NCBI RefSeq assembly: GCF_006483455.1
Contig: NZ_PPPU01000011.1
Span: 36,427-100,426, forward strand
Length of the DNA: 64,000 nucleotides
Direction of reading: 5' to 3'
From: Methylomonas koyamae
Lineage (GTDB): Bacteria > Pseudomonadota > Gammaproteobacteria > Methylococcales > Methylomonadaceae
The notes below the pieces were generated by a model. It worked only from the letters and a program-made list of their open reading frames with translations, was not told the DNA's origin and did no database searches. Shown in pieces: positions 17,875 to 26,263 of the stretch; position 1 is the first letter of the stretch; the number at the start of each line of letters is the position of its first letter. Position numbers and translations under genes: made by a program.

Positions 17875-18942
17875 ATGAACCACAAACTATCCGTCGCCGC
17901 CCTGATTCTGATCGCGGCAACCGCCGCCGGCCGAAGCGAGGCGGCAAATTTTTCCAGCGTTTATGCCTTCGGCGACTCGCTGTCCGACAGCGGCAAAAGC
18001 GCCTCGTCGGTCTGGAGCATTTACAATTTTTTAAATGGTTATCCGGGGCCGATCAATCCCAACGGCAATTGCGATTCCAACCATCCCTGCCCGCCCTATT
18101 TCGAAGGCCGCTATTCCAACGGCCCTGCCGCCGTGGAGCGGGTGGCGAATGCGGTTTTGCCCGGTGGCGCCAACGCCGGCAATTTTTTCAATTACTCGGT
18201 TTCCGGCGCCACCAGCGGCATCGGTAACTTCGGCGACGGCGGCTCGCAGTCGGCCCCCGGCGGTTTCGCTCTACCGGGCATCGCCCAACAAATCGGTTTT
18301 TATCTGAACACCGCCGCCCCGGCCGCCAATGCGCTGCACTTCGTCTGGGGCGGTGCCAACGACTATCTGACCGACGTCTATATCCCGCTGGCAACTCAAT
18401 CCGGCCTCGACCCCAGCGCGGTCGCCAAAAAAGCGGCACAAACCGCCGCAACCAACATCGCCGGTTACGTCGGTGCGTTGGCGGCTTTCGGCGCAGAAAC
18501 CATCCTGGTGCCCAACTTGCCCGATTTGGGCTTGACGCCGTTCGTCACCAGCCAAGGCCAGGACGTGATCGACCCGGCGCGCGAATATTCGTTGACCTTC
18601 AACCAAACCCTGACCAGTTTATTGGGTCTGGTCGACAACCAGTTCGCCGCCACCGACATCGTCGAATTCGACTCGTTCGGTTTATTCAATGCCATCGTCG
18701 CCAATCCGGCCGGATTCGGCTTCGGCAACGCGGTCAGCGCCTGCGTCAGCTTACCCGACGCCTGCGCCGATCCGAATAATCATGTGTTTTGGGACGATTT
18801 CCATCCGACGGCGGCGATGCATGCGCTGGTCGCCAACGCCATGGTCAGCCAGGTACCGTTGCCGGCTGCCGGCTGGTTGTTCGCCGCCGGCTGGTTAGCG
18901 CTGTGTCGCCGCCTCCGGTTTACCGCGCCGGCCAGCGCATAA
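17875..18942 (+). CDS. Exported SGNH/GDSL-family hydrolase with VPLPA-type C-terminal sorting signal
   Basis: The protein has 355 residues. A signal peptide (residues 1-23, cut near SEA-A) is followed by block I FGDSLSDSG, block III GANDYL and block V DDFHPTAAMH, giving the Ser and the Asp/His pair of the GDSL lipase/esterase family. The C-terminus is VPLPAAGWLFAAGWLALCRR plus a short tail: a VPLPA motif, a hydrophobic helix and Arg residues, the layout of PEP-CTERM-like exosortase substrates. It is therefore probably exported and processed at the envelope. A GGGAG ribosome-binding site precedes the ATG. It is convergent with the large kinase gene and shows no operon partner. The natural ester substrate is unknown. 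Confidence 0.88.
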   Translation: MNHKLSVAALILIAATAAGRSEAANFSSVYAFGDSLSDSGKSASSVWSIYNFLNGYPGPINPNGNCDSNHPCPPYFEGRYSNGPAAVERVANAVLPGGANAGNFFNYSVSGATSGIGNFGDGGSQSAPGGFALPGIAQQIGFYLNTAAPAANALHFVWGGANDYLTDVYIPLATQSGLDPSAVAKKAAQTAATNIAGYVGALAAFGAETILVPNLPDLGLTPFVTSQGQDVIDPAREYSLTFNQTLTSLLGLVDNQFAATDIVEFDSFGLFNAIVANPAGFGFGNAVSACVSLPDACADPNNHVFWDDFHPTAAMHALVANAMVSQVPLPAAGWLFAAGWLALCRRLRFTAPASA

Positions 18943-18955
18943 GCTCTAGTTGGTT

Positions 18956-18980
18956 GCGGCCGGTTCAAGCAGCCGGCCGC
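18956..18980. terminator. GC-rich hairpin between convergent genes
   Basis: GCGGCCGG (18956-18963) pairs perfectly with CCGGCCGC (18973-18980) over a 9-base loop, in the 44-base gap between two converging genes. No T run follows on either strand, so it is a pause or 3'-end structure rather than a textbook terminator. Confidence 0.4.
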
Positions 18981-18986
18981 AGGGCG

Positions 18987-21900
18987 TCAACCGGGACGGC
19001 CTCGATTCAACTCGGCGATGGCCCGCTGCAAGGCCTCGATCAACTCTTCGGCTTGGCGCAACGCATGCTCGTCGCCAAGCCGGACCGAACGCAACACCCG
19101 AATCGCAACCGCTTCCAACTCCGGCGCGCAGACATTGCCGGCCATGCCTTTTAAATTATGAGCCATCTCCTTGATTACCTCTAAATCCCGGCTTGCCAGC
19201 GCTTGGCGCAATAGTTCGGCATCGCCTGCGTGGTGCTCGGCCGCCATACGAATCAAACGGTCGACGAAATCGGTTTGATTCGGAAACTTTTTGGCAAGCG
19301 CCGGCCAATCGACTGCCGGCAATGGCGTCGGCTCCGCTTGGCCTAAACTCAACGGCGCCAAGCCCGGATTGGCACCGGCATTGCCAATCTGATCGCGCAA
19401 GGCCGACACCAGGGTTTCGATATCGAGCGGTTTGGTCAAAGTCGCCGCCATTCCTGCCGCCAAACAGCGCCTATGTTCTTCTTTCAGGGCGTGAGCGGTC
19501 TGGCCGATCACCGGCAGCGCCGGCGCAATTTGCCTGATGAGCCGAGTTGCTTCGAGCCCGTCCATCTCCGGCATCTGTACATCCATCAACACCAGATCGA
19601 AGTTCTGCGCCGCGTGTTGCACTGCTTCGACGGCCAAACGCCCGTTAGCGACCATCTGCACCTCGGCGCCTTCCTGGCGCAGAAAATCCTCCAGCACCAA
19701 CTGATTGATCGCATTGTCCTCGGCGGCCAGTATCCGCAGGCCGGCCAGACGCCTTTCGCCGGTAGTGCGGGTGATGGCAACCGGATTGTCGCAGTGATCG
19801 ATCAGCCGTAGCGGTAGGCGCAGAGTAAAGGTGCTACCCACACCCAGTCTGCTGTCGACCTCGAGCGTACCGCCCATCATTAGCGCCAGACGCCGGCTAA
19901 TCGCCAGGCCCAGGCCGGTGCCGCCGAATTTGCGGGTGGTGGCGCTGTCGGCCTGTTCGAACGCCTCGAACAATCGAGCCAAATTGGATTCGGCAATACC
20001 GATGCCGGTATCGCGGACGCGAAACACCAACTCGCCGCCCTCGCAGCTGCCGCTTAGGCAGATTTCGCCGGTCTGGGTAAATTTGATGGCGTTGGCAATC
20101 AGGTTGATCAGGATCTGGGAAATTCTGACCGGATCGCCCAGGCAGGCCTTGGGCAATGCGTCGTTTTGGACTAGCAATTTCAGTCCCTTAACGGCGCCGG
20201 CCTCGGCAAAGGTTTGCAAGGCGGTGTCGGCCAAATAGCCGGGATCGAGCGGCACGCTTTCGATTTCCAGCTTGCCGGCTTCGATTTTGGAAAAATCCAG
20301 AATATCGTTGATGATGGTCAGCAACAATTTGCCGGAATCGAGAATACGGGAAAATATCTCCTGGGTTTCGCCTCGGCCCACACTGTCGCGGTAACCGATC
20401 TGGGCCAAACCGAGCACGCCGTTTAGCGGCGTGCGGATCTCATGCGACATATTGGCCAAAAACTCGCTTTTCAGCCGCGCCAATTGCTCGGCGGCCCGGC
20501 GCGCGTCTTCCCTGGCCTGATCCGCCAAGTAACGTTCGGTATTGTCGTAGAAGCTCATTACCGCGCCAGACAAGCAGTCGCCGTTCCAAACCGGCTGCGT
20601 GGCAACGGAAACTTGCAGCGCATGGCCGCCGGCACGCCAAAACACCTCGCTGTCCAGCCGCAACTCCTTACCGGCAACAACCGCATGGAACAAAGGGCAG
20701 GCTTCGGCAGCACAACGCCGGCCGTCGGCCCGCCGGTAATGAATCACGTCGTGCACGTTGCGGCCCAATATGTCTTCGACCGCATAGCCCAACAATTGCG
20801 CCGCGGCCGGATTCGCCATCCGCACCAAACCCTGGGCATCCAGTTCGAATATGCCTTCCGCGGCCGACTCGACCACTTGCCGGTAGCGTTGTTCCGCTTG
20901 CCTGGCTTCCCCGGTGCGGGCTTCGACCAGGCGCTCCAGATGAAACCGGTGTTTTTCCAGTTCGGCTTCGGCCTGCTTCAGATGAGTCACATCGGAAACG
21001 ATTGCATAAAATCCCCTGACCTCGTGGTCCCTGATATCGGGAATGTATTGCACCATGGCATGACGTCCCGGGCGGTCGTTACGCGCCGGGTATTCGGTAT
21101 CGAATACCTGTTTTTCGCCGCGCAACACCGCTGCAACCCGAGGCAGATTGCTCGGATAAACCCCCTCCGGCAACACTTGGCCCATGTGTCTACCCCGCAT
21201 CACTGCGGGATCGATGCCGAACCAATCCGCGTAAGCGGCGTTGCCGAAGCGATTGACCAAATCTTTATCCCAGTACCCGATCATGGCCGGGACATTATCG
21301 AGGATGGTACGGTAAAAAACTTCCCGCACCGCCAGTTCCGCTTCTTTGGCCTTGAGCGCCCGCAGATCGAAAATCGTTGTCATCAGACCGAGAAAATTGC
21401 CTTGGGCATCGCGGATACTGGACACGGTCAGAAACACCGGCACGGCACTACCGTCTTTGGCTTGCCGCACAACTTCCCGCGCGCAACCGCCCTGCTCGAA
21501 AGCCTGCCGCAATATGTCCAGTTGTTCGACTCTGCTGTCCGGGTCGTCCGGCACCAAAAAACTCGGGTGGCGGCCGCAGACCTCATGCTCGGCATAGCCG
21601 AATAATTGCAAAAACGCCGGATTGACAAATTCAATGGTGCCGTCGGCAGCGGCGATTACATTGGGAGCCGCGGATTGACGCAAGGCCTCCGACAGGCGGT
21701 AGCGTTCGCTCTCCGCGGCCTTGCGTTCGGTAATGTCCTCACTGAAGAAAACAACGCCGCCGACCGAACCATCTCGCGCCGGCCATGGCCGTACCTCCCA
21801 TTTCAACCATTGCACGCTGCCATCGCTACGCCGGAAACAATCCTCGTCTTTGCGGATCACCTCCCCGGCTAGGCCGCGGCGATGAACAGCTTTCCAGTCG

Positions 21901-23444
21901 TCGCCGATCTCCGGAAACACGGCATAATGCGATACGCCGGACAGTGCGGTGTCGCCCAAGCGGTAATCCTCGCGCCAGCGTTTGCTGGCCGCCAGGTAAC
22001 GCATGTCCCGGTCGAACATCGCCAATGCCGCCGGCGCATGTTCGATCAATATCCGCAACCGCTCCTCGCTGTCCGCCAAGGCGTCTTCGGCCCGTTTGCG
22101 CTGAGTAATATCCAACACCGACAACAACATTTCGTCGCCCAACCGGACCCGGCCGAGCAGTACGGTTTTGATGCTGCCGTCTTTACTGCGCACCGACAAC
22201 TCGGATTGGGTTAACTCGGTTTCCACCAGTTCGGCCCACCGCTGCCGGCAGAGTTGGAGTTGCTGCAGACTCGATTCGGGATCGGCGATCACTTTATCCC
22301 GCCAATCTTCTATGCTGGACAATTCGTCCGGCCCATAGCCAAACAGTTTGACGAATTCGCGGTTCATCGAGACGAAGGCGCCATCGCGGTTGCTGGTGGA
22401 AAAGGCCACGGGCGACTGCTCGTACATCCGGCGGAAGCGGGTCTCGCTGGCCGCCAACGCTATTCGCTGTTGCTCGATGGTATCCATCAAGCGTTTGCGC
22501 TCGGTCACGTTGCGGGCAACGGCAAACATGCCGATCGGCGATCCGTTACGGCCGACGACCGGCCCTTTGATGGTTAAAAACTCCAGGACTAAACCGTCCC
22601 GGTTTTCCAGATGCTCGTCCAGCATGATCGGTTTGCCGCTGAGCATCGCCGCCCTATCGTTGGTCATGAAGGCCATCCCGACCTCCACCGGAAACAAGGC
22701 CAAGTCGTCTTTGCCGATGATTTCCGCGAGCGGTTTGCCGATGAATTCACAGGTGGCGGCGTTGGCCAGCACGTATCGGCCCAGTGCATCCTTGGCGAAT
22801 ACCGCATCCGGGGTACCGTCGACGATGGCTTGCAGCAGGTAGCGGGTGGCTTGCGCTTCCGCCAAGGAACGCTGCAAGCGCCCGCTCAGCGACGACAAGG
22901 TAATTCCCGACAGCAGAAAAATCGCCAATTGCAAACTTTCCACCGCCGGTACCACCACGAAACTGTCCAGCGGCAGCAGGAGCCGATAGCAGACGAAACC
23001 GGTCGACAGCAGCGTCGCGGTAAACCCTGGCCCGCTGCCGCCGAGCAAGGCACTGAACACGACCGGGATCATGAATAGCACCAGCATCGGTCGCTGGCCG
23101 AACGGCATGGCGAACTCTTGCCTGACCCAAATCGTCGCCAGCGTAATGCAGACGGCAAACAGGTACATGGGCCAGCGCCGCGGTTTATCGAGAAAACCGG
23201 TTACCGCCGAATTCAGATGGGATTGGGCCTGATCGGCTGCCGAAGCGGTCGCGACCGAATTCAATGCAAAAAACAGAAAACCGGTAGTGACAACGACGAA
23301 CAACACCCCTTTTGCGGTCGAAAACCAGACCACAGATTCGGTGTCGGTAATTTGAGCCAACAAGGTGTCGGATAAAAATATCCAGGCCAAACCGAGTATC
23401 AGGTAAGCCGTCGTTGCAAACAAAATAAATCGGTTTCTCGCCAT
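18987..23444 (-). CDS. Membrane hybrid histidine kinase with multiple PAS domains, receiver and Hpt
   Basis: The protein has 1485 residues. The N-terminus holds about six transmembrane helices in two blocks (residues 5-65 and 90-200); the second, with MPFGQRPMLVLFMIPVVFSA and LLGGSGPG, resembles the DUF4118/KdpD-type membrane module. Six PAS/PAC units follow (about 205-950), punctuated by endings such as ARNVTERKR, VLDITQRKR, FSEDITERK, IVSDVTHLK and FYDNTERYL. The kinase core has His1001 ([18 protein letters not shown]) and an intact ATPase domain (GTGLGLAISRR). A receiver with Asp1288 and a C-terminal Hpt domain with His1429 (AHNLKGMAGN) complete it. No response regulator gene is adjacent, so its target is elsewhere. 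Confidence 0.95.
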   Translation of the reverse strand: MARNRFILFATTAYLILGLAWIFLSDTLLAQITDTESVVWFSTAKGVLFVVVTTGFLFFALNSVATASAADQAQSHLNSAVTGFLDKPRRWPMYLFAVCITLATIWVRQEFAMPFGQRPMLVLFMIPVVFSALLGGSGPGFTATLLSTGFVCYRLLLPLDSFVVVPAVESLQLAIFLLSGITLSSLSGRLQRSLAEAQATRYLLQAIVDGTPDAVFAKDALGRYVLANAATCEFIGKPLAEIIGKDDLALFPVEVGMAFMTNDRAAMLSGKPIMLDEHLENRDGLVLEFLTIKGPVVGRNGSPIGMFAVARNVTERKRLMDTIEQQRIALAASETRFRRMYEQSPVAFSTSNRDGAFVSMNREFVKLFGYGPDELSSIEDWRDKVIADPESSLQQLQLCRQRWAELVETELTQSELSVRSKDGSIKTVLLGRVRLGDEMLLSVLDITQRKRAEDALADSEERLRILIEHAPAALAMFDRDMRYLAASKRWREDYRLGDTALSGVSHYAVFPEIGDDWKAVHRRGLAGEVIRKDEDCFRRSDGSVQWLKWEVRPWPARDGSVGGVVFFSEDITERKAAESERYRLSEALRQSAAPNVIAAADGTIEFVNPAFLQLFGYAEHEVCGRHPSFLVPDDPDSRVEQLDILRQAFEQGGCAREVVRQAKDGSAVPVFLTVSSIRDAQGNFLGLMTTIFDLRALKAKEAELAVREVFYRTILDNVPAMIGYWDKDLVNRFGNAAYADWFGIDPAVMRGRHMGQVLPEGVYPSNLPRVAAVLRGEKQVFDTEYPARNDRPGRHAMVQYIPDIRDHEVRGFYAIVSDVTHLKQAEAELEKHRFHLERLVEARTGEARQAEQRYRQVVESAAEGIFELDAQGLVRMANPAAAQLLGYAVEDILGRNVHDVIHYRRADGRRCAAEACPLFHAVVAGKELRLDSEVFWRAGGHALQVSVATQPVWNGDCLSGAVMSFYDNTERYLADQAREDARRAAEQLARLKSEFLANMSHEIRTPLNGVLGLAQIGYRDSVGRGETQEIFSRILDSGKLLLTIINDILDFSKIEAGKLEIESVPLDPGYLADTALQTFAEAGAVKGLKLLVQNDALPKACLGDPVRISQILINLIANAIKFTQTGEICLSGSCEGGELVFRVRDTGIGIAESNLARLFEAFEQADSATTRKFGGTGLGLAISRRLALMMGGTLEVDSRLGVGSTFTLRLPLRLIDHCDNPVAITRTTGERRLAGLRILAAEDNAINQLVLEDFLRQEGAEVQMVANGRLAVEAVQHAAQNFDLVLMDVQMPEMDGLEATRLIRQIAPALPVIGQTAHALKEEHRRCLAAGMAATLTKPLDIETLVSALRDQIGNAGANPGLAPLSLGQAEPTPLPAVDWPALAKKFPNQTDFVDRLIRMAAEHHAGDAELLRQALASRDLEVIKEMAHNLKGMAGNVCAPELEAVAIRVLRSVRLGDEHALRQAEELIEALQRAIAELNRGRPG

Positions 23445-23655
23445 GCCAAAATGTTCGAATGGTCCGGATAAAGGGATCGCTTGCCACGGGCCGATACCCG
23501 CCCGCCTATTTCGATAATTTTGGCACAGTTTAAAATTCCTTCATCGGCAATAGATTCGAGCGGCCGTTGCCGTCATCACTATTGCAGCCGCGGACATCGG
23601 CACCGCAACGGCCGGTGTATAATCGCCGAATTCATTATCGGCTTCCCTCATCCGC

Positions 23656-25359
23656 ATGTCTTCGCTCAAAGTCCTGCTCTGCCTGCTACTCGTTTTCGTC
23701 GCCCACGGCTCCATCGCTTGGTATCGCAACCAACCGCAAGCGGCCGGCCCGGACGTGCCGTCCGGCAAATTGCGCAGCCTATCGTTTGCGCCTTACCACG
23801 CCGGCTTTAGCCCGATCGCCCAAAAATTTCCGTTGCCGGAGCATATCGACACCGACGCCCGGCTGATCGCCGACAAAACTTACACCATTCGCACCTATTC
23901 CGTGCGCGGCGGCATGCAACCGACACCGGAATACGCCCGCCAATACGGTTTGAATATGATGATGGGCGCCTGGCTCGGCGACGGCCACCCGGAAAACAAA
24001 GTCGAAATCCAGAGCCTGATTCAAGCCGCCAACCAGCACCCGGACGTCGTAACCCGGGTCATCGTCGGTAATGAAGTGTTATTGCGCAAGGACATGGATA
24101 TCGACACGCTGATCGCTTACATCCGCCAGGTGAAGCAAGCGGTGAAACAACCGGTGACCTATGCCGACGTCTGGTCCAGTTACATGCAATATCCGCAACT
24201 GTTCCAGGAAGTGGATTTCATCACCGTGCATATCCTGCCTTACTGGGAAGACGAACCGGTCGCGATCGAACACGCAGCGGACCACGTCGAAAAAATCGTG
24301 CGCCAGATCGAAGAAAAGGCCCGCAGTATGGGCGTCGACAAACCGATTCTGATTGGCGAATCCGGCTGGCCCTCGCTCGGCAGGCAGCGCGGCGCCGCAG
24401 TACCCGGCGTGGTCAACTCGGCGCGTTATATCCGCGATTTGATTCAGGTCGCCAACCGCCACGGTTTCGATTACAACATCGTCGAAGCTTTCAATCAGCC
24501 CTGGAAAAGCCACAACGAAGGCGTGGTCGGCGCCAATTGGGGCTTACTGGACATAGACCGCGAACCGGTGTTTCCGCTGACCGGACCGGTACAGGAAAAT
24601 CCGGACTGGCTGCAGCAGTTCGGCTGGGGCGCGGCGCTGAGTCTGGCCGCGGCCGGCATCGGCCGGCGGGCTTTACAACATTTGGCCTGGCCGAAGCTAA
24701 CGGCGTATCTGCTGCTGATCCAGGTATTCAGCGGATGCCTGGTGCATCTGGCCGACTTATCCTGGGAGACCAGTTACAGCGTCTGGCAACAGGCCTACAC
24801 GCTGATCATGATATGCGGCAATGCGGCACTCGCCGGCCTGCTGCTGATCCAGGTTTACGCCGCAGTAGCCGAGCGAGCCGTTCCGGCCCCCTGCCGCGTA
24901 GCGCTGCAAACCGGGTACTTGCTGTTCATGGCGTTGGCCGTCGCAAAAACCTATCTGCTGGCGTTCGACGGCCGCTATTTGAGTTTTCCGGTCGAGCAAT
25001 TCACGATTCCGGCCGTGGGGATCGCTGCGCTAGCCGTATGCCGCCGGCTCGGCGACTTGACGACGAATAGCGGGGCCGAGGCCGGCAAATACAGCGGCCG
25101 CCTGGCATTTTTGTTGGGCTTGGGCATATTCGGCGTCGTCGCCGGCGAAACCTATTCCTTCATGTCGGCCTACGACTTTATCCAGGCCCACCCCAGCATC
25201 GGCGAGGGCCTGCCGGTCGCGCTAGGCTATACCTTGCAGAACCGGCAATTGCTGGCTTGGCTGGTCTGCATCCTGATTCTGGCGTTACCGTACTGGCCGA
25301 AACCGAGCGGCAAGCCGCAACCAGCCGGCGATGCCCGCATTAGCGGAGAACCACAATGA
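23656..25359 (+). CDS. Membrane protein with GH17 beta-1,3-glucanase-like domain
   Basis: The protein has 567 residues. It starts with a signal anchor (residues 4-22). Residues about 40-310 form a family 17 glycoside hydrolase barrel with the acid/base in VIVGNEVLLR (Glu140) and the nucleophile in LIGESGWPSLG (Glu235). The remainder (about 325-550) has about eight hydrophobic helices. In bacteria such proteins act on beta-1,3-glucans at the periplasmic face, as hydrolase or transglycosylase, sometimes beside NdvB-type glucan synthases. No synthase is in view here. A TATAAT at 23618-23623 lies 33 bases before the ATG. Its stop overlaps the next small gene in ATGA. Confidence 0.87.
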   Translation: MSSLKVLLCLLLVFVAHGSIAWYRNQPQAAGPDVPSGKLRSLSFAPYHAGFSPIAQKFPLPEHIDTDARLIADKTYTIRTYSVRGGMQPTPEYARQYGLNMMMGAWLGDGHPENKVEIQSLIQAANQHPDVVTRVIVGNEVLLRKDMDIDTLIAYIRQVKQAVKQPVTYADVWSSYMQYPQLFQEVDFITVHILPYWEDEPVAIEHAADHVEKIVRQIEEKARSMGVDKPILIGESGWPSLGRQRGAAVPGVVNSARYIRDLIQVANRHGFDYNIVEAFNQPWKSHNEGVVGANWGLLDIDREPVFPLTGPVQENPDWLQQFGWGAALSLAAAGIGRRALQHLAWPKLTAYLLLIQVFSGCLVHLADLSWETSYSVWQQAYTLIMICGNAALAGLLLIQVYAAVAERAVPAPCRVALQTGYLLFMALAVAKTYLLAFDGRYLSFPVEQFTIPAVGIAALAVCRRLGDLTTNSGAEAGKYSGRLAFLLGLGIFGVVAGETYSFMSAYDFIQAHPSIGEGLPVALGYTLQNRQLLAWLVCILILALPYWPKPSGKPQPAGDARISGEPQ

Positions 25360-25523
25360 AAGCCTCCTCCGCGACCCGATTCAAATGCGCTGCCGTGTTT
25401 TTAGTGTTCATGATTTTTAGCGTCGGACCGATTCCGATCACCAGCACACTGGGCTTATACGTGGTTATTTTCCGGCCGCGCTGGTTTAAAGAACTGGTTA
25501 ACCGCGTCTACGCCGACGATTAA
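25356..25523 (+). CDS. Small membrane protein coupled to the GH17 gene
   Basis: The protein has 55 residues. The ATG overlaps the stop of the GH17 gene (ATGA). Residues about 11-39 form one long or two short hydrophobic helices with a central GPIPITS turn. The C-terminus FRPRWFKELVNRVYADD is basic and aromatic and probably sits at the cytoplasmic membrane face. Translational coupling and the clean reading frame support a real gene. I do not know its function; a role with the GH17 protein is inferred only from the overlap. Confidence 0.7.
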   Translation: MKASSATRFKCAAVFLVFMIFSVGPIPITSTLGLYVVIFRPRWFKELVNRVYADD

Positions 25524-25654
25524 TTGGCCGCCCGGATTCCGTGTTATCCCAGCTCCGGCAAGTCTAAGCGGTTTACCCGGCCGGATTTATCCATTATCGT
25601 TAGCTACCGGGCCGAATCGCCCACATCCAGCCATCACAACCCAGGAAAATTATT

Positions 25655-26086
25655 ATGGAACGTCGCGATTTTATTAAATTCAGCGCGGCCGGCGCGGTAG
25701 CCGGCCTGGCCCTTCCCCACGCTGCTTCGGCGGCAGCCGGCGCGGTACCGACACCGCCGGGGGACCTGTTCTACACCAAGGACGCTCAGGGCCGCTGGGC
25801 CGGAAAGGCTGCCACCCACTTGCCGGTGATCGAGGCGACCAAAGACGGCGGCAAAATCAGCATAAAAGTCACCACCCCGCACGAAATGAAAGGATACGAG
25901 CATTACATCGTCAAACACGTGCTGCTGGACAAGGACTACAAATTCCTGGCCGAACACATGTTGGACCCAAGTAAAGACCCGGTGCCGGTTTCGACCTTTA
26001 GTTTGGACGGCTATGTCGGCACGCTGTACGCCCTGAGTTTGTGCAACAAGCACGATTTGTGGATCAGCAGCGCCGAGATTGCCTGA
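25655..26086 (+). CDS. Tat-exported superoxide reductase (desulfoferrodoxin-like)
   Basis: The protein has 143 residues. A twin-arginine signal (RRDFIKFSAAGAVAGLALP) with Ala-rich cleavage region is followed by a class II superoxide-reductase domain of about 110 residues. The metal ligands expected in this family are visible: ATHLPVIEA near residue 56, two His in HEMKGYEHYIVKH, and the closing CNKHDLW, matching the C-N-x-H-x-x-W signature. The family reduces superoxide to peroxide at a His4Cys iron centre. There is no rubredoxin-like N-terminal iron site. Tat export implies a folded, periplasmic enzyme. The ribosome-binding site AGGA precedes the ATG. The gene is monocistronic, with a hairpin 8 bases after its stop. 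Confidence 0.82.
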   Translation: MERRDFIKFSAAGAVAGLALPHAASAAAGAVPTPPGDLFYTKDAQGRWAGKAATHLPVIEATKDGGKISIKVTTPHEMKGYEHYIVKHVLLDKDYKFLAEHMLDPSKDPVPVSTFSLDGYVGTLYALSLCNKHDLWISSAEIA

Positions 26087-26093
26087 TTCCTGC

Positions 26094-26123
26094 GCCCCCG
26101 GATCGGGGAAAGTATCCGGGGGC
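26094..26123 (+). terminator. Strong hairpin after the superoxide reductase gene
   Basis: GCCCCCGGAT (26094-26103) pairs perfectly with ATCCGGGGGC (26114-26123) over a 10-base loop. The following CTATTGCC is a poor T tract, but the position right after the stop supports termination. Confidence 0.55.
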
Positions 26124-26263
26124 CTATTGCCGCAGTTAAACAGCCTGCCGGCGCAGTCGCCTGGCACCACCCCTTAAAATCAATGCCTGGAGATTTGGGA
26201 GAGCGGCATGATTGCTCTCCCCTCAGCGCCCGCTCAAGTTTGGTCTCCAACTCGTTAAACCGG

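Noticed and set aside
20442..21605. A 387-residue plus-strand frame opposite the 1485-residue kinase
   Set aside because: No recognisable motif; it lies wholly inside conserved PAS and kinase coding sequence.
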